NCBI RefSeq assembly: GCF_003555545.1
Contig: NZ_CP032157.1
Span: forward strand, 5,150,546 to 5,214,545
Length of the DNA stretch: 64,000 nt
Direction of reading: 5' to 3'
Origin: Paraflavitalea soli
GTDB lineage: Bacteria; Bacteroidota; Bacteroidia; Chitinophagales; Chitinophagaceae
The notes beneath the pieces are model-generated. The model had not been told where the DNA came from. It saw nothing but the letters and a program-made list of their open reading frames with translations, and searched no databases. Below are positions 9,331-18,184 of this stretch, one piece after another; position 1 is the stretch's first letter; each line of letters starts with the position of its first letter. Made by a program: the position numbers and the translations under genes.

Positions 9331-9400
9331 GGGTTGTCGCCAACTGGTAGCTGGTTGTAGTTTTCGCCAACCGGTAAGCACCTACAATTTTTTGCATCCC

Positions 9401-9436
9401 ATTGCCGATTCACGATTGCCGACTCACGGTTGCCGT
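9401..9436. repeat. 14-bp tandem repeat after the GntR gene
   Basis: ATTGCCGATTCACG (9401-9414) is followed directly by ATTGCCGACTCACG (9415-9428) and a partial third copy, GTTGCCG. It abuts the GntR stop codon. A looser pair, CGCCAACTGGTA and CGCCAACCGGTA, lies just before it (9338-9377). It is non-coding and of the same simple style as the other intergenic repeats here. Confidence 0.6.
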
Positions 9437-9438
9437 CC

Positions 9439-10164
9439 CTACATTTCAATCTTCCGTTCCCGGCTGATCTGCAGGATATCGTTGAGGTGCGCTGCCATGG
9501 CAATGCCGGCAGCGTCGGGATCTTTATCGGCAATGGCGGTGAGTATCTCATGGTGTTCTGCCATGGCCTGTACGCCCCGGTTATCGCCACAGATCTTTTT
9601 CTCGATGATGTTGCGGATGATATCGGGCAGCAGCATCAACAGCATGGATTCGAATACGGAGTTCTTGGCGGCATTGGCGATCTTCAGGTGTAGGAACATG
9701 TCTTCCTGAACGGCATTCTCTTTGTGTTTTGTTCTAAGGTCGTAATCTGCTACGGCGGCTTGCAGGATGGCCAGGTCTTCCTCCGTTCTGCGTTGGGCTG
9801 CCAGCCTGGCGGCATTGATCTCGAGGTAATAGCGGGCTTCGATCAGTGCCGCAAAATCATCTTTATTGAAAGTGATAATGTCATTCAGTACGCCTTCGAT
9901 CATTTTGATATTGTACCCGGAGACATAGGTACCGCTTTGGGGGGAGGTCTTGAGCATGCCATAAAACTCCAGTTTGCGGATGGCATCGCGTACGTAGGTA
10001 CGGCCTACACCGAATTTTTCGGCCAGGACCCTTTCTGCCGGCAGGCGGTCGCCCGGCTTCAGGTGTCCCTCACTAATCAAATGTTTCAACTGGCGGATGA
10101 TCTTATCCACCGGACTGTCTACCTCAATAGCCTTAATCGTTTCAATAATGGTTGTCTTTTCCAT
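9439..10164 (-). CDS. GntR-family regulator, FadR subfamily (FCD domain)
   Basis: DNA-binding regulator of 241 residues. The winged helix-turn-helix spans about residues 15-82, with the GntR signature L-K-P-G-D-R-L-P-A-E-R and RTYVRDAIRKLE. The C-terminal FCD ligand domain (about 90-235) has the usual helices, with D/H residues in FLHLKIANAAKN and AEHHEIL that could hold a metal ion and an organic acid. FadR-type regulators such as UxuR/ExuR bind sites of the ATTGGTnnACCAAT form. Two such sites lie upstream of the first gene of this same operon (16789-16815). The likely signal is an alginate-derived uronate or KDG, relieving repression. It is encoded 11 bp after the surface lipoprotein, so it is made with the locus it probably controls. 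Confidence 0.9.
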   Translation of the reverse strand: MEKTTIIETIKAIEVDSPVDKIIRQLKHLISEGHLKPGDRLPAERVLAEKFGVGRTYVRDAIRKLEFYGMLKTSPQSGTYVSGYNIKMIEGVLNDIITFNKDDFAALIEARYYLEINAARLAAQRRTEEDLAILQAAVADYDLRTKHKENAVQEDMFLHLKIANAAKNSVFESMLLMLLPDIIRNIIEKKICGDNRGVQAMAEHHEILTAIADKDPDAAGIAMAAHLNDILQISRERKIEM

Positions 10165-10175
10165 AACGCTTTATT

Positions 10176-11756
10176 TTATTTCTCCTTCATCACATCTACC
10201 GTGATCGTGGAAGTACCCTGGTTGGGCGACGCCACGATGTTGAGGCTTTGTACTTTTATCAAAATGTTTTTGGTGGTGCCGCCGCCTGCCGGTGTCATCT
10301 TAGCCCAGATCAGCGAAGCCGTCGTATAGGTTGTTTGATTGGGAGCATTGGCATTGGGTGCGGATATGCCTGTGAAAAAGGCGTCACCAAGTTCGGTAAT
10401 TGTATTGTTATTATACTTATTATATATGCTTGTTTCTGCTACTCCTGTTCCCAATACCCGGAAAACAGTTTTTTTCAGGGTATTGGCGGTAGGGGTTGCC
10501 GGCGTCCAGGCAGCACCACTGCACTTAAAAGTGGTAAGGGTAGCGGCTGAAATATTAGCCGGGTTGTTGAAAGCCAGGTTGCCCGAGCTATTGGTAAAGA
10601 TGGCAAAGTCTACTTTGGCATGATTGGAAGGATCGTTCACCACCTCGCAGGCACTCAAAAAAGGCGTGGCCGGTTCGCCCAGGAAGAAACAGCTGGGTGA
10701 GTTGACGGTGGCAGTTCCCTGCGACATGAGGGTGATATTGTTCCAGCGATAATAAGGCAATATTTTTACCGGTACGGATCCGGCATTGCTGCTATTGGTA
10801 CCGTCTTTCGCCACCAGCTTGCATTCTTTTACATTATCAGCAAAAGGAAAACCAGTGAGGCTGAAGGTATAATTGTATTCGTTGGCGGTGTTGCTCACCA
10901 GTACGGGTATCACCGGACCTTGAAGAGTTTCCCCACCCGCTGTAACGACCCAGGCCTCCACGGTCGACAAGGCAGTATAGGATTTAAGGGTACCGTTGAT
11001 AGCAGGCGTTCCATCCGGCAGGGCTGCACGCAGGGTATCTGCCTCAAAACTGATGACGGGCTTGAAAGGAATATTTACAAACTGAATGACCTTCTCTGCT
11101 TTTAACCCGTAAATATCTACCGCTGTTACTTTCAATTGTCCTGCCCCCGGGGTATAGGTATAATTGTAATTAATGGTCACATCCTTGCTGCCACTGGGAC
11201 TGATACTGTCTACTGTTGCAAAATTACCGGTGCTGTTGTCATAAAAATAGATCTTGCTGATACCGGTTGGGGAGCTTGCCTTACCGGTAATAGCTGTAGT
11301 ACCGGTTAAAGAGGGTGTTACGGTTTCCGGTAGATCCTTCAGTACGGGCGCCGCCGGGTTGAAATAGGTGATCTTCACCAGTTTTTCCAGGGAGGTATTG
11401 TTGTCCTGTACGGCCAGCAGCTTGAGCCCTTTCACGCCCACCAGGTCAATATTGGGCCATACATCGGCTTTAATGGAAAAAGCATATTCTTTCTCACCAG
11501 CGGGAAAATCCAGCTGAATAAGGGAGTCGGCTTTACCCGTACGTTGTATGTAATAATAGAGTGTCTTCACGTTAATGTTGGTCGTTAATTTACCACCCAC
11601 CGTTTTCTCCGGCTGAAAACCTTTGAGCGCCACATTCCAGGTGTAGTCTATCGCTTCCAGGTTGCCGGTAGGCTCGATGAACTTATCTTTCTTACAAGAG
11701 GCCATGACCAGTAACAGCGCCGCCAGAAAAATAAATGACTTGATCTGTATTTTCAT
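10176..11756 (-). CDS. Surface glycan-binding lipoprotein of alginate locus (SusE/F position)
   Basis: Lipoprotein of 526 residues. The lipobox VMASC places the lipidated Cys at 21, followed by KKDK, in line with surface export of Bacteroidota lipoproteins. The body reads as several Ig-like or PKD-like beta domains (strand-rich segments near 150-230, 230-330) and a C-terminal beta domain of Ser/Thr/Asn-rich strands (340-526). No catalytic motif is seen. It follows SusD, the place where SusE/SusF-type surface glycan-binding proteins are found. The likely role is holding alginate at the cell surface next to the SusCD transporter. Sequence family not recognised beyond this. Confidence 0.7.
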   Translation of the reverse strand: MKIQIKSFIFLAALLLVMASCKKDKFIEPTGNLEAIDYTWNVALKGFQPEKTVGGKLTTNINVKTLYYYIQRTGKADSLIQLDFPAGEKEYAFSIKADVWPNIDLVGVKGLKLLAVQDNNTSLEKLVKITYFNPAAPVLKDLPETVTPSLTGTTAITGKASSPTGISKIYFYDNSTGNFATVDSISPSGSKDVTINYNYTYTPGAGQLKVTAVDIYGLKAEKVIQFVNIPFKPVISFEADTLRAALPDGTPAINGTLKSYTALSTVEAWVVTAGGETLQGPVIPVLVSNTANEYNYTFSLTGFPFADNVKECKLVAKDGTNSSNAGSVPVKILPYYRWNNITLMSQGTATVNSPSCFFLGEPATPFLSACEVVNDPSNHAKVDFAIFTNSSGNLAFNNPANISAATLTTFKCSGAAWTPATPTANTLKKTVFRVLGTGVAETSIYNKYNNNTITELGDAFFTGISAPNANAPNQTTYTTASLIWAKMTPAGGGTTKNILIKVQSLNIVASPNQGTSTITVDVMKEK

Positions 11757-11800
11757 ATCGCAAACATTCAGTCGTTAATGGTTCTTGTTTTGTTGTCGCC

Positions 11801-11942
11801 CCGAGCTTGTCAAAGGGCCTTTTAAAACGGCTTCGACAAGCTCAGCCTGACACTAGCCTTCGACAGGCTCCTTTAGATCAGGGTTAGCCGCCCTTAGAGG
11901 GCGACCCACCCTTCAAGAGCCTTCGACAGGCTCAGGCTGACA
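11801..11942. repeat. Cluster of TTCGACAGGCTCAGGCTGA intergenic repeats
   Basis: Three same-direction copies: CTTCGACAAGCTCAGCCTGA at 11831-11850, CTTCGACAGGCTC at 11858-11870 and CTTCGACAGGCTCAGGCTGA at 11921-11940. An inverted partial copy, GAGCTTGTCAAAG, is at 11803-11815. A small stem, CGCCCT tag AGGGCG, is at 11889-11903. The motif is a familiar intergenic element in many Bacteroidota genomes; its role is not established. Here it separates susD-like from the lipoprotein gene and may form a mid-operon RNA structure. Confidence 0.8.
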
Positions 11943-11946
11943 TCTC

Positions 11947-13518
11947 CTAATAACCCTGGTTTTGTGTGATCACAATCTGGTTATTGCTATCCATTTCCCG
12001 TTGGGGAATGGGCAATAGGGTACGGATCCTGATATTGTTCTTCAGTTCGTCCAGTGGTATGGCTGGTTTGAATTTCTTATAGTGTGTGTCGTATTCATAG
12101 GTGTAATAAGTGTTCATCACGTTCTCAAACTGACCGGTGCGGTAGAGATCAAACAAACGGTGGTTCTCAAAAGCCAGTTCAATCCTTCTTTCATCCAGCA
12201 GGCGGCCCAGGAAGTTGGCATCGGTAGTAGCTTCAGCTCCGGCATCGGGATAGAGGTAAAAAGCTGCGGTGAAATTGCCGGTGCCGGGATACACTATAGC
12301 CCCTGCCCTACTGCGGATACGATTGATGATATCAACAGCAGCCTGGCTAAAGCCCAGGGCTTCTGCCTTCAGCAGCAGCACATCGGCAAAACGGATCACC
12401 GGGAAATCATTTTCCGCATCATTCTTGATCATGACAGGTGAGGTAAATTTCTTCATATAAGGGTTGCCATTGTATTTGCCAATGGTTACATCCCTGCGTT
12501 TGTCGGCGCCACCGGTAGCAGGTACAATGTATTTAGACTCCATCTGGGCAGTGGGATAATTAAGGCCCGATCCGTTGCCGTTTACAATGGCGCTGCCGCT
12601 GTTGAGGGCTGCAAAACTATTGGCCATATAATTGCCCAGCCCCAATCCTCCGGCCTTGTAACGCACAGCGAAGACGATCTCTTTATTCATTTCGTTGTTG
12701 ATGGAAAATACATCGGCATAGGAAGTCAGCAGATCGTGCCCGCTGGCCGTAATCACATCTTCCAGCAATGTCAGTGCATCTGTTTTGCGATTGGTGGACA
12801 GGTACACTTTGGCGAGGAGTGATTCTGCAGCCCATACGGTAGCGCGGCCAAGGTCTTCCTGCGCCTGTGCACTGAAGCTCTTACGGGGCAGGTAGTTCTT
12901 AGCTGCTTCCAGGTCGGCTACGATCAGTTTGTAACAATCATCCACAGATGACCGGTTGACCTGTTTCAGCTCGGCCGGTGTTTTGGGATCGGTGAGCAAG
13001 AACACGCCTCCAAACAGGCGCACCAGGTTGAAATAATGATAAGCGCGGATGAACAAGGCTTCCCCGGCCAGTTGCTTGCGGCGGTCTTCTTCCATTTGTG
13101 CGGTACCTTCTCCCAGGAAGATCTGGCCATTGCTATAAGACACACCCAGGCTTCTCAGTACATAATTGGCACTGCGGATATTTTTATAGGTATAGAACCA
13201 GTAATTGTACACCTGGCTATGACCAGAGTTTTGCAAGTAAGTATTCAGGTCGTTCAACTCTATATTGGCAACCGCTGTACTACCGGTAGCGCCCTGCTTG
13301 GTAACATCGGAGCGGAGTTCGGTCATCATCCATTCTGTTTCCAGTGGTTTTTGCAGACCATTATAACAACCCGTTAAAGCCACTTTCACCTCATCATAGT
13401 TCTTATAATAATTTTCAACATCTACATTCGACTCCGGCTTGAGGTCGATGATCTTGTTGCAGGAAGCCATCAGGCCTGCCAGCAACAAGGTGCATATGAT
13501 ATATGAGCAAGTTTTCAT
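11947..13518 (-). CDS. SusD/RagB-family outer-membrane glycan-binding lipoprotein (alginate locus)
   Basis: 523-residue SusD homologue. The lipobox GLMASC gives lipidated Cys 20. It has the typical N-terminal segment (KPESNVDVENYYKNYDEV), TPR-like helices (AEALFIRAYHYFNLVRLFGG near 150-172, VWAAESLLAKVYL near 228-240) and the C-terminal RagB/SusD domain ending in LLPIPQREMDSNNQIVITQNQGY. SusD proteins form the lid over a SusC barrel and bind the incoming oligosaccharide. It lies 23 bp after the SusC stop, the standard pair order. Substrate is inferred to be alginate oligomers from the lyases downstream. Confidence 0.95.
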   Translation of the reverse strand: MKTCSYIICTLLLAGLMASCNKIIDLKPESNVDVENYYKNYDEVKVALTGCYNGLQKPLETEWMMTELRSDVTKQGATGSTAVANIELNDLNTYLQNSGHSQVYNYWFYTYKNIRSANYVLRSLGVSYSNGQIFLGEGTAQMEEDRRKQLAGEALFIRAYHYFNLVRLFGGVFLLTDPKTPAELKQVNRSSVDDCYKLIVADLEAAKNYLPRKSFSAQAQEDLGRATVWAAESLLAKVYLSTNRKTDALTLLEDVITASGHDLLTSYADVFSINNEMNKEIVFAVRYKAGGLGLGNYMANSFAALNSGSAIVNGNGSGLNYPTAQMESKYIVPATGGADKRRDVTIGKYNGNPYMKKFTSPVMIKNDAENDFPVIRFADVLLLKAEALGFSQAAVDIINRIRSRAGAIVYPGTGNFTAAFYLYPDAGAEATTDANFLGRLLDERRIELAFENHRLFDLYRTGQFENVMNTYYTYEYDTHYKKFKPAIPLDELKNNIRIRTLLPIPQREMDSNNQIVITQNQGY

Positions 13519-13541
13519 TGTATGCAGTTTATGGCAATTCG

Positions 13542-16500
13542 TTAGAAATTAATGTCAATACCCACTGTCACTGTTCTTCCAATGGGGAAGGCACCCCGCT
13601 GGTAACCGTCGATCAAGGGTGATGCATATTGATTGGAAGTCGTGCGCGCTTCGGGGTTGATACCGCGATAAGAAGATGACATGATATACAGCAGGTTTTC
13701 GCCGGAAGCATATACGCGCAGGCCATTCAGCTTCATGCGTTTTGAAACAGCAGTGGGCAATGAATAGCCCACTATCACACTGCGCAGCGCCACGTATGAA
13801 CCATCTTCTATCACATAATCTGTCAGCATCCAGTCTGAGCCATTGGTACCGTACGGGGTTTTACCATCACCGGGATTGGCTGCACTCACCCACCTGGCTG
13901 CGGTATTGTAATTCTCATTGTACCACCTTGATTCGTTGTAGTTGGCATCGCCATTAATAAGGTCCAGTCCCTGCACGCCCTGAATGGTAATACTCACGTC
14001 GAAGTTCCTGTACTTAATATTGTTGGTCATACCCCAGGTAAAATCAGGGAAGGGGCGGCCCAGTACGGTACGGTCTTTTTCATCAATGCGTTTATTGCCA
14101 TCCACGTCTACAAACTTCAATCCACCCGCCACAAAGTATTTGGAGAGGGAGCTGCTATAGCCTGCTGCCTGCGCATCGGCTATTTCCTGGTCAGACTTCC
14201 ACACACCGTCGGTTTTGTAACCGAAGAACTGTACGGAAGGAGCGCCTACAATGGCTGCATAGATCTCATTGCGCTCCCCGTAATTGTATTGGAAAGGTTC
14301 GCCGCCCATGTCCAACAATTTATTTTTGTTGGTAGCAAAGTTGAACATGGTTACCCATTCCAGGTTCTTCCTGCGCAGGTTGTTGGAAGTAAGTTCCAGT
14401 TCAAAGCCCTGGTTGCGTACTTTGCCGATATTGTTCCAAAACTGGTTGGAACCGGAGAAAGACATGGTATTCTGTTTGAACAGCAACCTGTCGGTAGTAC
14501 CATTGTAATATTCCAGGCTCATGGTAAGGCGGTCTTTGAAGAAACCGAGGTCGATGCCTGCATTGTACTGGAAGGTGCGTTCCCAGGTGAGCACATTGGG
14601 CAATACATCATTGTTGGCTGCGAGGCCATTGTTGAGTGTGCCGGTGCCGCCGCCCAGGGGATAATTGGCCATGTTCAACAATTCCAGGTAAGAGAAGGGT
14701 TCAATTTTGTTATTGCCCGTAGCGCCATAACTGGTACGCAGTTTCAGGTTGCTCAGCCAGTTGATGTCCTCCATAAATGGTTCGCTGCTGATGCGCCAGC
14801 CGGCAGATACGGCAGGAAACCAGCCATATTTTTGTCCCGGAGGGAAATAACCGCTACCATCTGTACGAAGGCTGGCAGACAACAGGTACTTACCCTGGTA
14901 ATCATAATTCACACGGCCCAGGTAAGAGAGCAGGCCAATGGGTGTTTTAGTAGTATAAGTGCCTGCCAGTTCAATGGAAGAAGCCTGGTTCAATGTTTGG
15001 ATATTATCGCTGGGCAGGTTCACGCCTGTGATCTGGCTTTCATTGATGGTTGTTTTCTGTGCAGTATATCCCAATACACCTGATAGTGTATGATCGCCAA
15101 AGGACGTATTGTAGTTCAGTGTATTTTCCCAAAGCAGGTCAATGAACTTGCGGGAATAGTTGACGCCCCTGTTCACATCGCCATCGGCTTTGGCATTGCG
15201 TTTGGAAAACGTATTGGTCTCAGTATAATTGAAATAAGCGCTGGCGGATGATTTCAGGATGAGCCCTTTCATGAGTTCAATGCTCAGGTCAAAACCACCC
15301 AGCACGCGGTAGTTATCACTAAAGCGGCTTTGCCTGTCGGCAATGGATTTGGGAGTATTGTTGCTGGAAGAGAAAGGAATTAGTTTGCCACCTGTAGCGG
15401 TAGGATCGGTAGCACTGTTGTAATAGCTGCCATCGGGCATATAACCCTGGTATACCAGGTTGGAGAAATGACCTGCCTGTGCCCAATCACCCGGCCTTAT
15501 GCTGGCCCATTGGGGATTCTGGTTTACAAAAGCCGCTGTGGCTGTAGTATGATAGACGGGCAAGCCGGAATAGAAACGGTAATAATCGGTATAGTTTACC
15601 GCAGGCAATTCACTGCGGGTATAGGAAGGATTTAAGTTGAGGCTGAACTTCACTTTTGAACCGAGGTTACCATCCAGTTTGGTTTTAAAGTTCATGCGGT
15701 TATATTCATTGTGGGTCATGATCCCTTTGTCGGACTGGTAATTGCCGGAAATATAATAGCGCACATCTTTTCCGCCGGATACGCCCAGCTGCATATTGTA
15801 AATAGCGGCATCCTGCAATCCTTCATCCTGCCAGTCGGTGCCATCGCCATTACGCAATACGCTTTCTACCAGGTAGCGGGCTTTTTCCTGCGGGGTAATG
15901 AGGTTTTGTTTGTCGGCAGTCACGGTAGGATCTTTTGCCCGCATGGCAGCTTCGTCGTACATTTTTTGCGTGTACGCGGTTGTGCTCATGATGGGGTGCA
16001 GTTTGTAGGGGCTCTTTACGCCGTAATAAGACTTCACGGTATACTTTGGCTTATTAGTCTTGCCGCTTTTGGTGGTGATGATGATGACGCCGTTGGCGCC
16101 GCGGGAACCATAGATGGCTGCGGAAGCGGCATCTTTCAATACTTCCACGGATTCCACATCATATGGATTCACCATCGCCAGGCCATCGGGCACGGGGTGG
16201 CCATCTACTACTACCAGGGGATCGGCATTGGCGCTGATGGAGCTAAGACCCCGTACGCGTACCCGGGGAGTGGTACCCACTTCGGAGCTGAGGTTTTGAA
16301 CGGTAACGCCGGCCATCTTACCGATAAGTGCTTTGTCGAGGCTGGAGGTAGGGATTTCATCCAGGTTATCGTTTTTCAGTTTGGCAATGGAACCGGTAAG
16401 GTGTGATTTCTTTTGCGCGCCATAACCGATCACCACCACATCATCGAGGGTGGCGGCGAGGGTACTGAGTTGGACCGTCAGGAAATCCTTGCCATCCAAT

Positions 16501-16757
16501 TCTACGAGGTGGTTTTTGTAGCCAATAGCGGTGATCATGAGTTTGCCGGAACTACGGCTGCTGAGTTTGAGGGAAAAGTTACCGGCACTGTCGGTAGTAA
16601 CACCCGAACCGGTTTTACCGCCTACCGCGCTAACGGAAACATTTGCGAGTGGCAGGCCGGTTTTGGCATCGGTGACCTTTCCCTTGACGGTATTCTGGGC
16701 CCAGGCGCTGAGGTTAAAAAGGAGAAACAAGAGCAAAAGGGGTTGGAGCTTTCCCAT
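13542..16757 (-). CDS. SusC/RagA-family TonB-dependent transporter (alginate locus)
   Basis: Outer-membrane importer of 1071 residues. Signal peptide 1-21, carboxypeptidase-D-regulatory-like domain about 23-100, TonB-box-like DDVVVIGYGAQKK at 105-117, plug domain about 118-230 including VRGLSSISANADPLVVVDG and YGSRGANGVIIITTK (216-230), then a 22-strand-type barrel ending in GRTVTVGIDINF with terminal Phe. It would move alginate oligomers across the outer membrane, powered by the TonB-ExbBD genes found near 60 kb. It is the first gene of the alginate operon, with promoter and operator directly upstream. ATG at 16757 gives a sound signal peptide. Confidence 0.95.
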   Translation of the reverse strand: MGKLQPLLLLFLLFNLSAWAQNTVKGKVTDAKTGLPLANVSVSAVGGKTGSGVTTDSAGNFSLKLSSRSSGKLMITAIGYKNHLVELDGKDFLTVQLSTLAATLDDVVVIGYGAQKKSHLTGSIAKLKNDNLDEIPTSSLDKALIGKMAGVTVQNLSSEVGTTPRVRVRGLSSISANADPLVVVDGHPVPDGLAMVNPYDVESVEVLKDAASAAIYGSRGANGVIIITTKSGKTNKPKYTVKSYYGVKSPYKLHPIMSTTAYTQKMYDEAAMRAKDPTVTADKQNLITPQEKARYLVESVLRNGDGTDWQDEGLQDAAIYNMQLGVSGGKDVRYYISGNYQSDKGIMTHNEYNRMNFKTKLDGNLGSKVKFSLNLNPSYTRSELPAVNYTDYYRFYSGLPVYHTTATAAFVNQNPQWASIRPGDWAQAGHFSNLVYQGYMPDGSYYNSATDPTATGGKLIPFSSSNNTPKSIADRQSRFSDNYRVLGGFDLSIELMKGLILKSSASAYFNYTETNTFSKRNAKADGDVNRGVNYSRKFIDLLWENTLNYNTSFGDHTLSGVLGYTAQKTTINESQITGVNLPSDNIQTLNQASSIELAGTYTTKTPIGLLSYLGRVNYDYQGKYLLSASLRTDGSGYFPPGQKYGWFPAVSAGWRISSEPFMEDINWLSNLKLRTSYGATGNNKIEPFSYLELLNMANYPLGGGTGTLNNGLAANNDVLPNVLTWERTFQYNAGIDLGFFKDRLTMSLEYYNGTTDRLLFKQNTMSFSGSNQFWNNIGKVRNQGFELELTSNNLRRKNLEWVTMFNFATNKNKLLDMGGEPFQYNYGERNEIYAAIVGAPSVQFFGYKTDGVWKSDQEIADAQAAGYSSSLSKYFVAGGLKFVDVDGNKRIDEKDRTVLGRPFPDFTWGMTNNIKYRNFDVSITIQGVQGLDLINGDANYNESRWYNENYNTAARWVSAANPGDGKTPYGTNGSDWMLTDYVIEDGSYVALRSVIVGYSLPTAVSKRMKLNGLRVYASGENLLYIMSSSYRGINPEARTTSNQYASPLIDGYQRGAFPIGRTVTVGIDINF

Positions 16758-16788
16758 ATAGCAAGCGATTTATCGTTATTAAACCAAA

Positions 16789-16815
16789 TTGGTCAACCAA
16801 TTATTGGTTGACCAA
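16789..16815 (-). promoter_or_regulatory. Double FadR/UxuR-type operator upstream of SusC
   Basis: TTGGTCAACCAA (16789-16800) and TTGGTTGACCAA (16804-16815) form a perfect 27-bp palindrome around one central base. Each half is itself a near-palindrome of the TTGGT-nn-ACCAA type bound by FadR-subfamily GntR proteins such as UxuR/ExuR. The site covers the predicted -7 element and transcription start of the alginate operon, so bound regulator would block transcription. The regulator is most likely the GntR protein at 9439-10164. Confidence 0.75.
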
Positions 16816-16844
16816 ATATTGGATTAATCTGCTGCACTTCCAAA
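16813..16844 (-). promoter_or_regulatory. Probable Bacteroidota promoter of the alginate operon
   Basis: On the minus strand, TTTG (plus 16841-16844) is followed after 20 bp by AATATTTG (plus 16813-16820), one mismatch from TAnnTTTG. Transcription would start near 16807, about 50 bases before the SusC ATG and inside the operator. The overlap of promoter and operator supports both calls. Confidence 0.5.
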
Positions 16845-17118
16845 TTAAATTTGGTAAAGAGGTGGAGTATGGTATTAGGCAGGTACCCCCGAAATGGTAT
16901 TGAAGGCCGGTTAAGATTCACTTAAGACAGGAGGTTAAAGCGCACTTACTAAGGGTTTGGAGATTTGCTTAATCCACAGCCGCCCTTCACCCGGCAGACA
17001 GCCATTAAGTAACTGGCAGATCGCTGCGAGTACACTTCGTATGGAGGCATGACCCTCGGGCCAGCGGGCAGAGCAGCTAAGGAAAGTTTTCCAGCCTGGG
17101 ATTTCACCAGATAGATTT
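16816..17118. other. Intergenic stretch without recognised gene
   Basis: Between the SusC control region and the decayed fragment at 17119. A 72-codon open frame on the minus strand (16935-17153, TTG start) lacks coding character, and I see no homology. Apart from the promoter end at 16844, nothing recognisable. Confidence 0.4.
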
Positions 17119-17326
17119 ATGACGTATATTGTTGACAGACAACCCTTAAACAATTTTTGAATCTGCTGAAACTCTCTACAACCTACATCCCTTAACCCCC
17201 AACTATGAGCTTATACACGACGATGTAAAGAAATACAAGACCTTATTTTTTCAAGTCCTGCTCAGTAACATCGTTGCGACCACGGGTACTTATGTCTTAC
17301 TTAAGAATAATTCCTGCTGGCTGTGA
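17119..17326 (+). pseudogene. Possible decayed coding fragment with frameshift
   Basis: ATG at 17119 opens MTYIVDRQPLNNF, then a run of five T (17154-17158) ends the frame with TGA. In the next frame the reading continues as ESAETLYNLHPLTPNYELIH and on through KYKTLFFQVLLSNIVATTG to a stop at 17324-17326, about 70 residues in all. The second part reads like real protein with a hydrophobic segment. Family not recognised. It may be a gene remnant with an indel in the T run, or chance. Confidence 0.3.
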
Positions 17327-17386
17327 TCAAGAAAAGTTGTGAGGAATGATCTTAATTGACAATGATAAATTTATATCTTAAATATT

Positions 17387-18142
17387 ATGAACACCGACCA
17401 CAGCCATCACGACAAAGAAGCTAAACAGGCCATACTTGATAACATTGAAAAATATGGTTGCCATTTAGCATTGCTTGAACCCGATAATTATTTACCGGGA
17501 TTTGCTTATACTATTGGTCTCTTCAAAAGATTTGGTCACCCTGAGATCATATGTTTTGGCTTAAAAACAGAAATATTGGGTTCTTTATTGAATGAGGCCT
17601 GTAACCGTATCATGAATGGCGAAACGCTTACCACCAATAAGCTTTATTCCGGATTCCTGGGAGGGCACCAAATTCAGTTCCTGCAAGTTGACAAAGAACA
17701 TTACCAAAACTACGTAGGTTATGCTGGTTGGTTTTATGATCAGACCTTTGACTTTCCGTTGCTGCAACTTGTATGGCCCGACAAACAGGGCCATTTCCCA
17801 TGGGATAAAGACTTTAATGCCGACTGGAAATTCAAACAGCCACTCCTTGACCGAAATACGGACTTTAAATTCTATGAGGAGAGGAACTTAGGAGTTTATA
17901 CAACAAAGCAGGCATTTGAAGGAGATCCGATATTATACATTTACCACAATGATGATGGCGATTGGCAGTTTCATACCAGTTTAGACCCTGCTTTGGACGA
18001 TGCACAGTTGGTTTGTCTCGAGGAAATCACTAAACTCGATCCCTCCATCAATGAAATTTATCATTTACAATACGGCTGGTGGGCATGGCGGGATAGTAAA
18101 GATGATGAGTGGCAATATGAAGAGCGGGCTACAGAAGAATAG
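17387..18142 (+). CDS. DUF4262 domain-containing protein
   Basis: Cytoplasmic protein of 251 residues. The N-terminal DUF4262 domain covers about residues 10-150: it starts with an Asp/His-rich tail (MNTDHSHHDKEAKQAILDNI) and carries GFAYTIGLFKRFGHPEIICFG and LQLVWPDKQGHFPWD, both typical of the family. The C-terminal part (about 180-245) contains LYIYHNDDGDWQFHTSL and YGWWAWRDSKDDEWQ, an acidic tryptophan-rich tail similar to those of small immunity-like proteins. The function of the family is not known; some members lie near toxin-immunity genes, but no toxin is seen here. It is the first gene of a short plus-strand patch, with its own upstream region and no operon partner before it. Confidence 0.8.
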   Translation: MNTDHSHHDKEAKQAILDNIEKYGCHLALLEPDNYLPGFAYTIGLFKRFGHPEIICFGLKTEILGSLLNEACNRIMNGETLTTNKLYSGFLGGHQIQFLQVDKEHYQNYVGYAGWFYDQTFDFPLLQLVWPDKQGHFPWDKDFNADWKFKQPLLDRNTDFKFYEERNLGVYTTKQAFEGDPILYIYHNDDGDWQFHTSLDPALDDAQLVCLEEITKLDPSINEIYHLQYGWWAWRDSKDDEWQYEERATEE

Positions 18143-18184
18143 AAAAGATGTAAAAATAACCCTTTAAAAAAACAACACCCTAAA

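Noticed and set aside
13742-16406. Long plus-strand frames opposite the first SusC (for example 14289-15083, 15711-16406)
   Set aside because: They mirror the codon pattern of a clear SusC gene and show no domain of their own.
16935-17153. 72-codon minus-strand frame in the SusC upstream region
   Set aside because: TTG start, Cys/Trp-rich random-looking product, no homology that I recognise.
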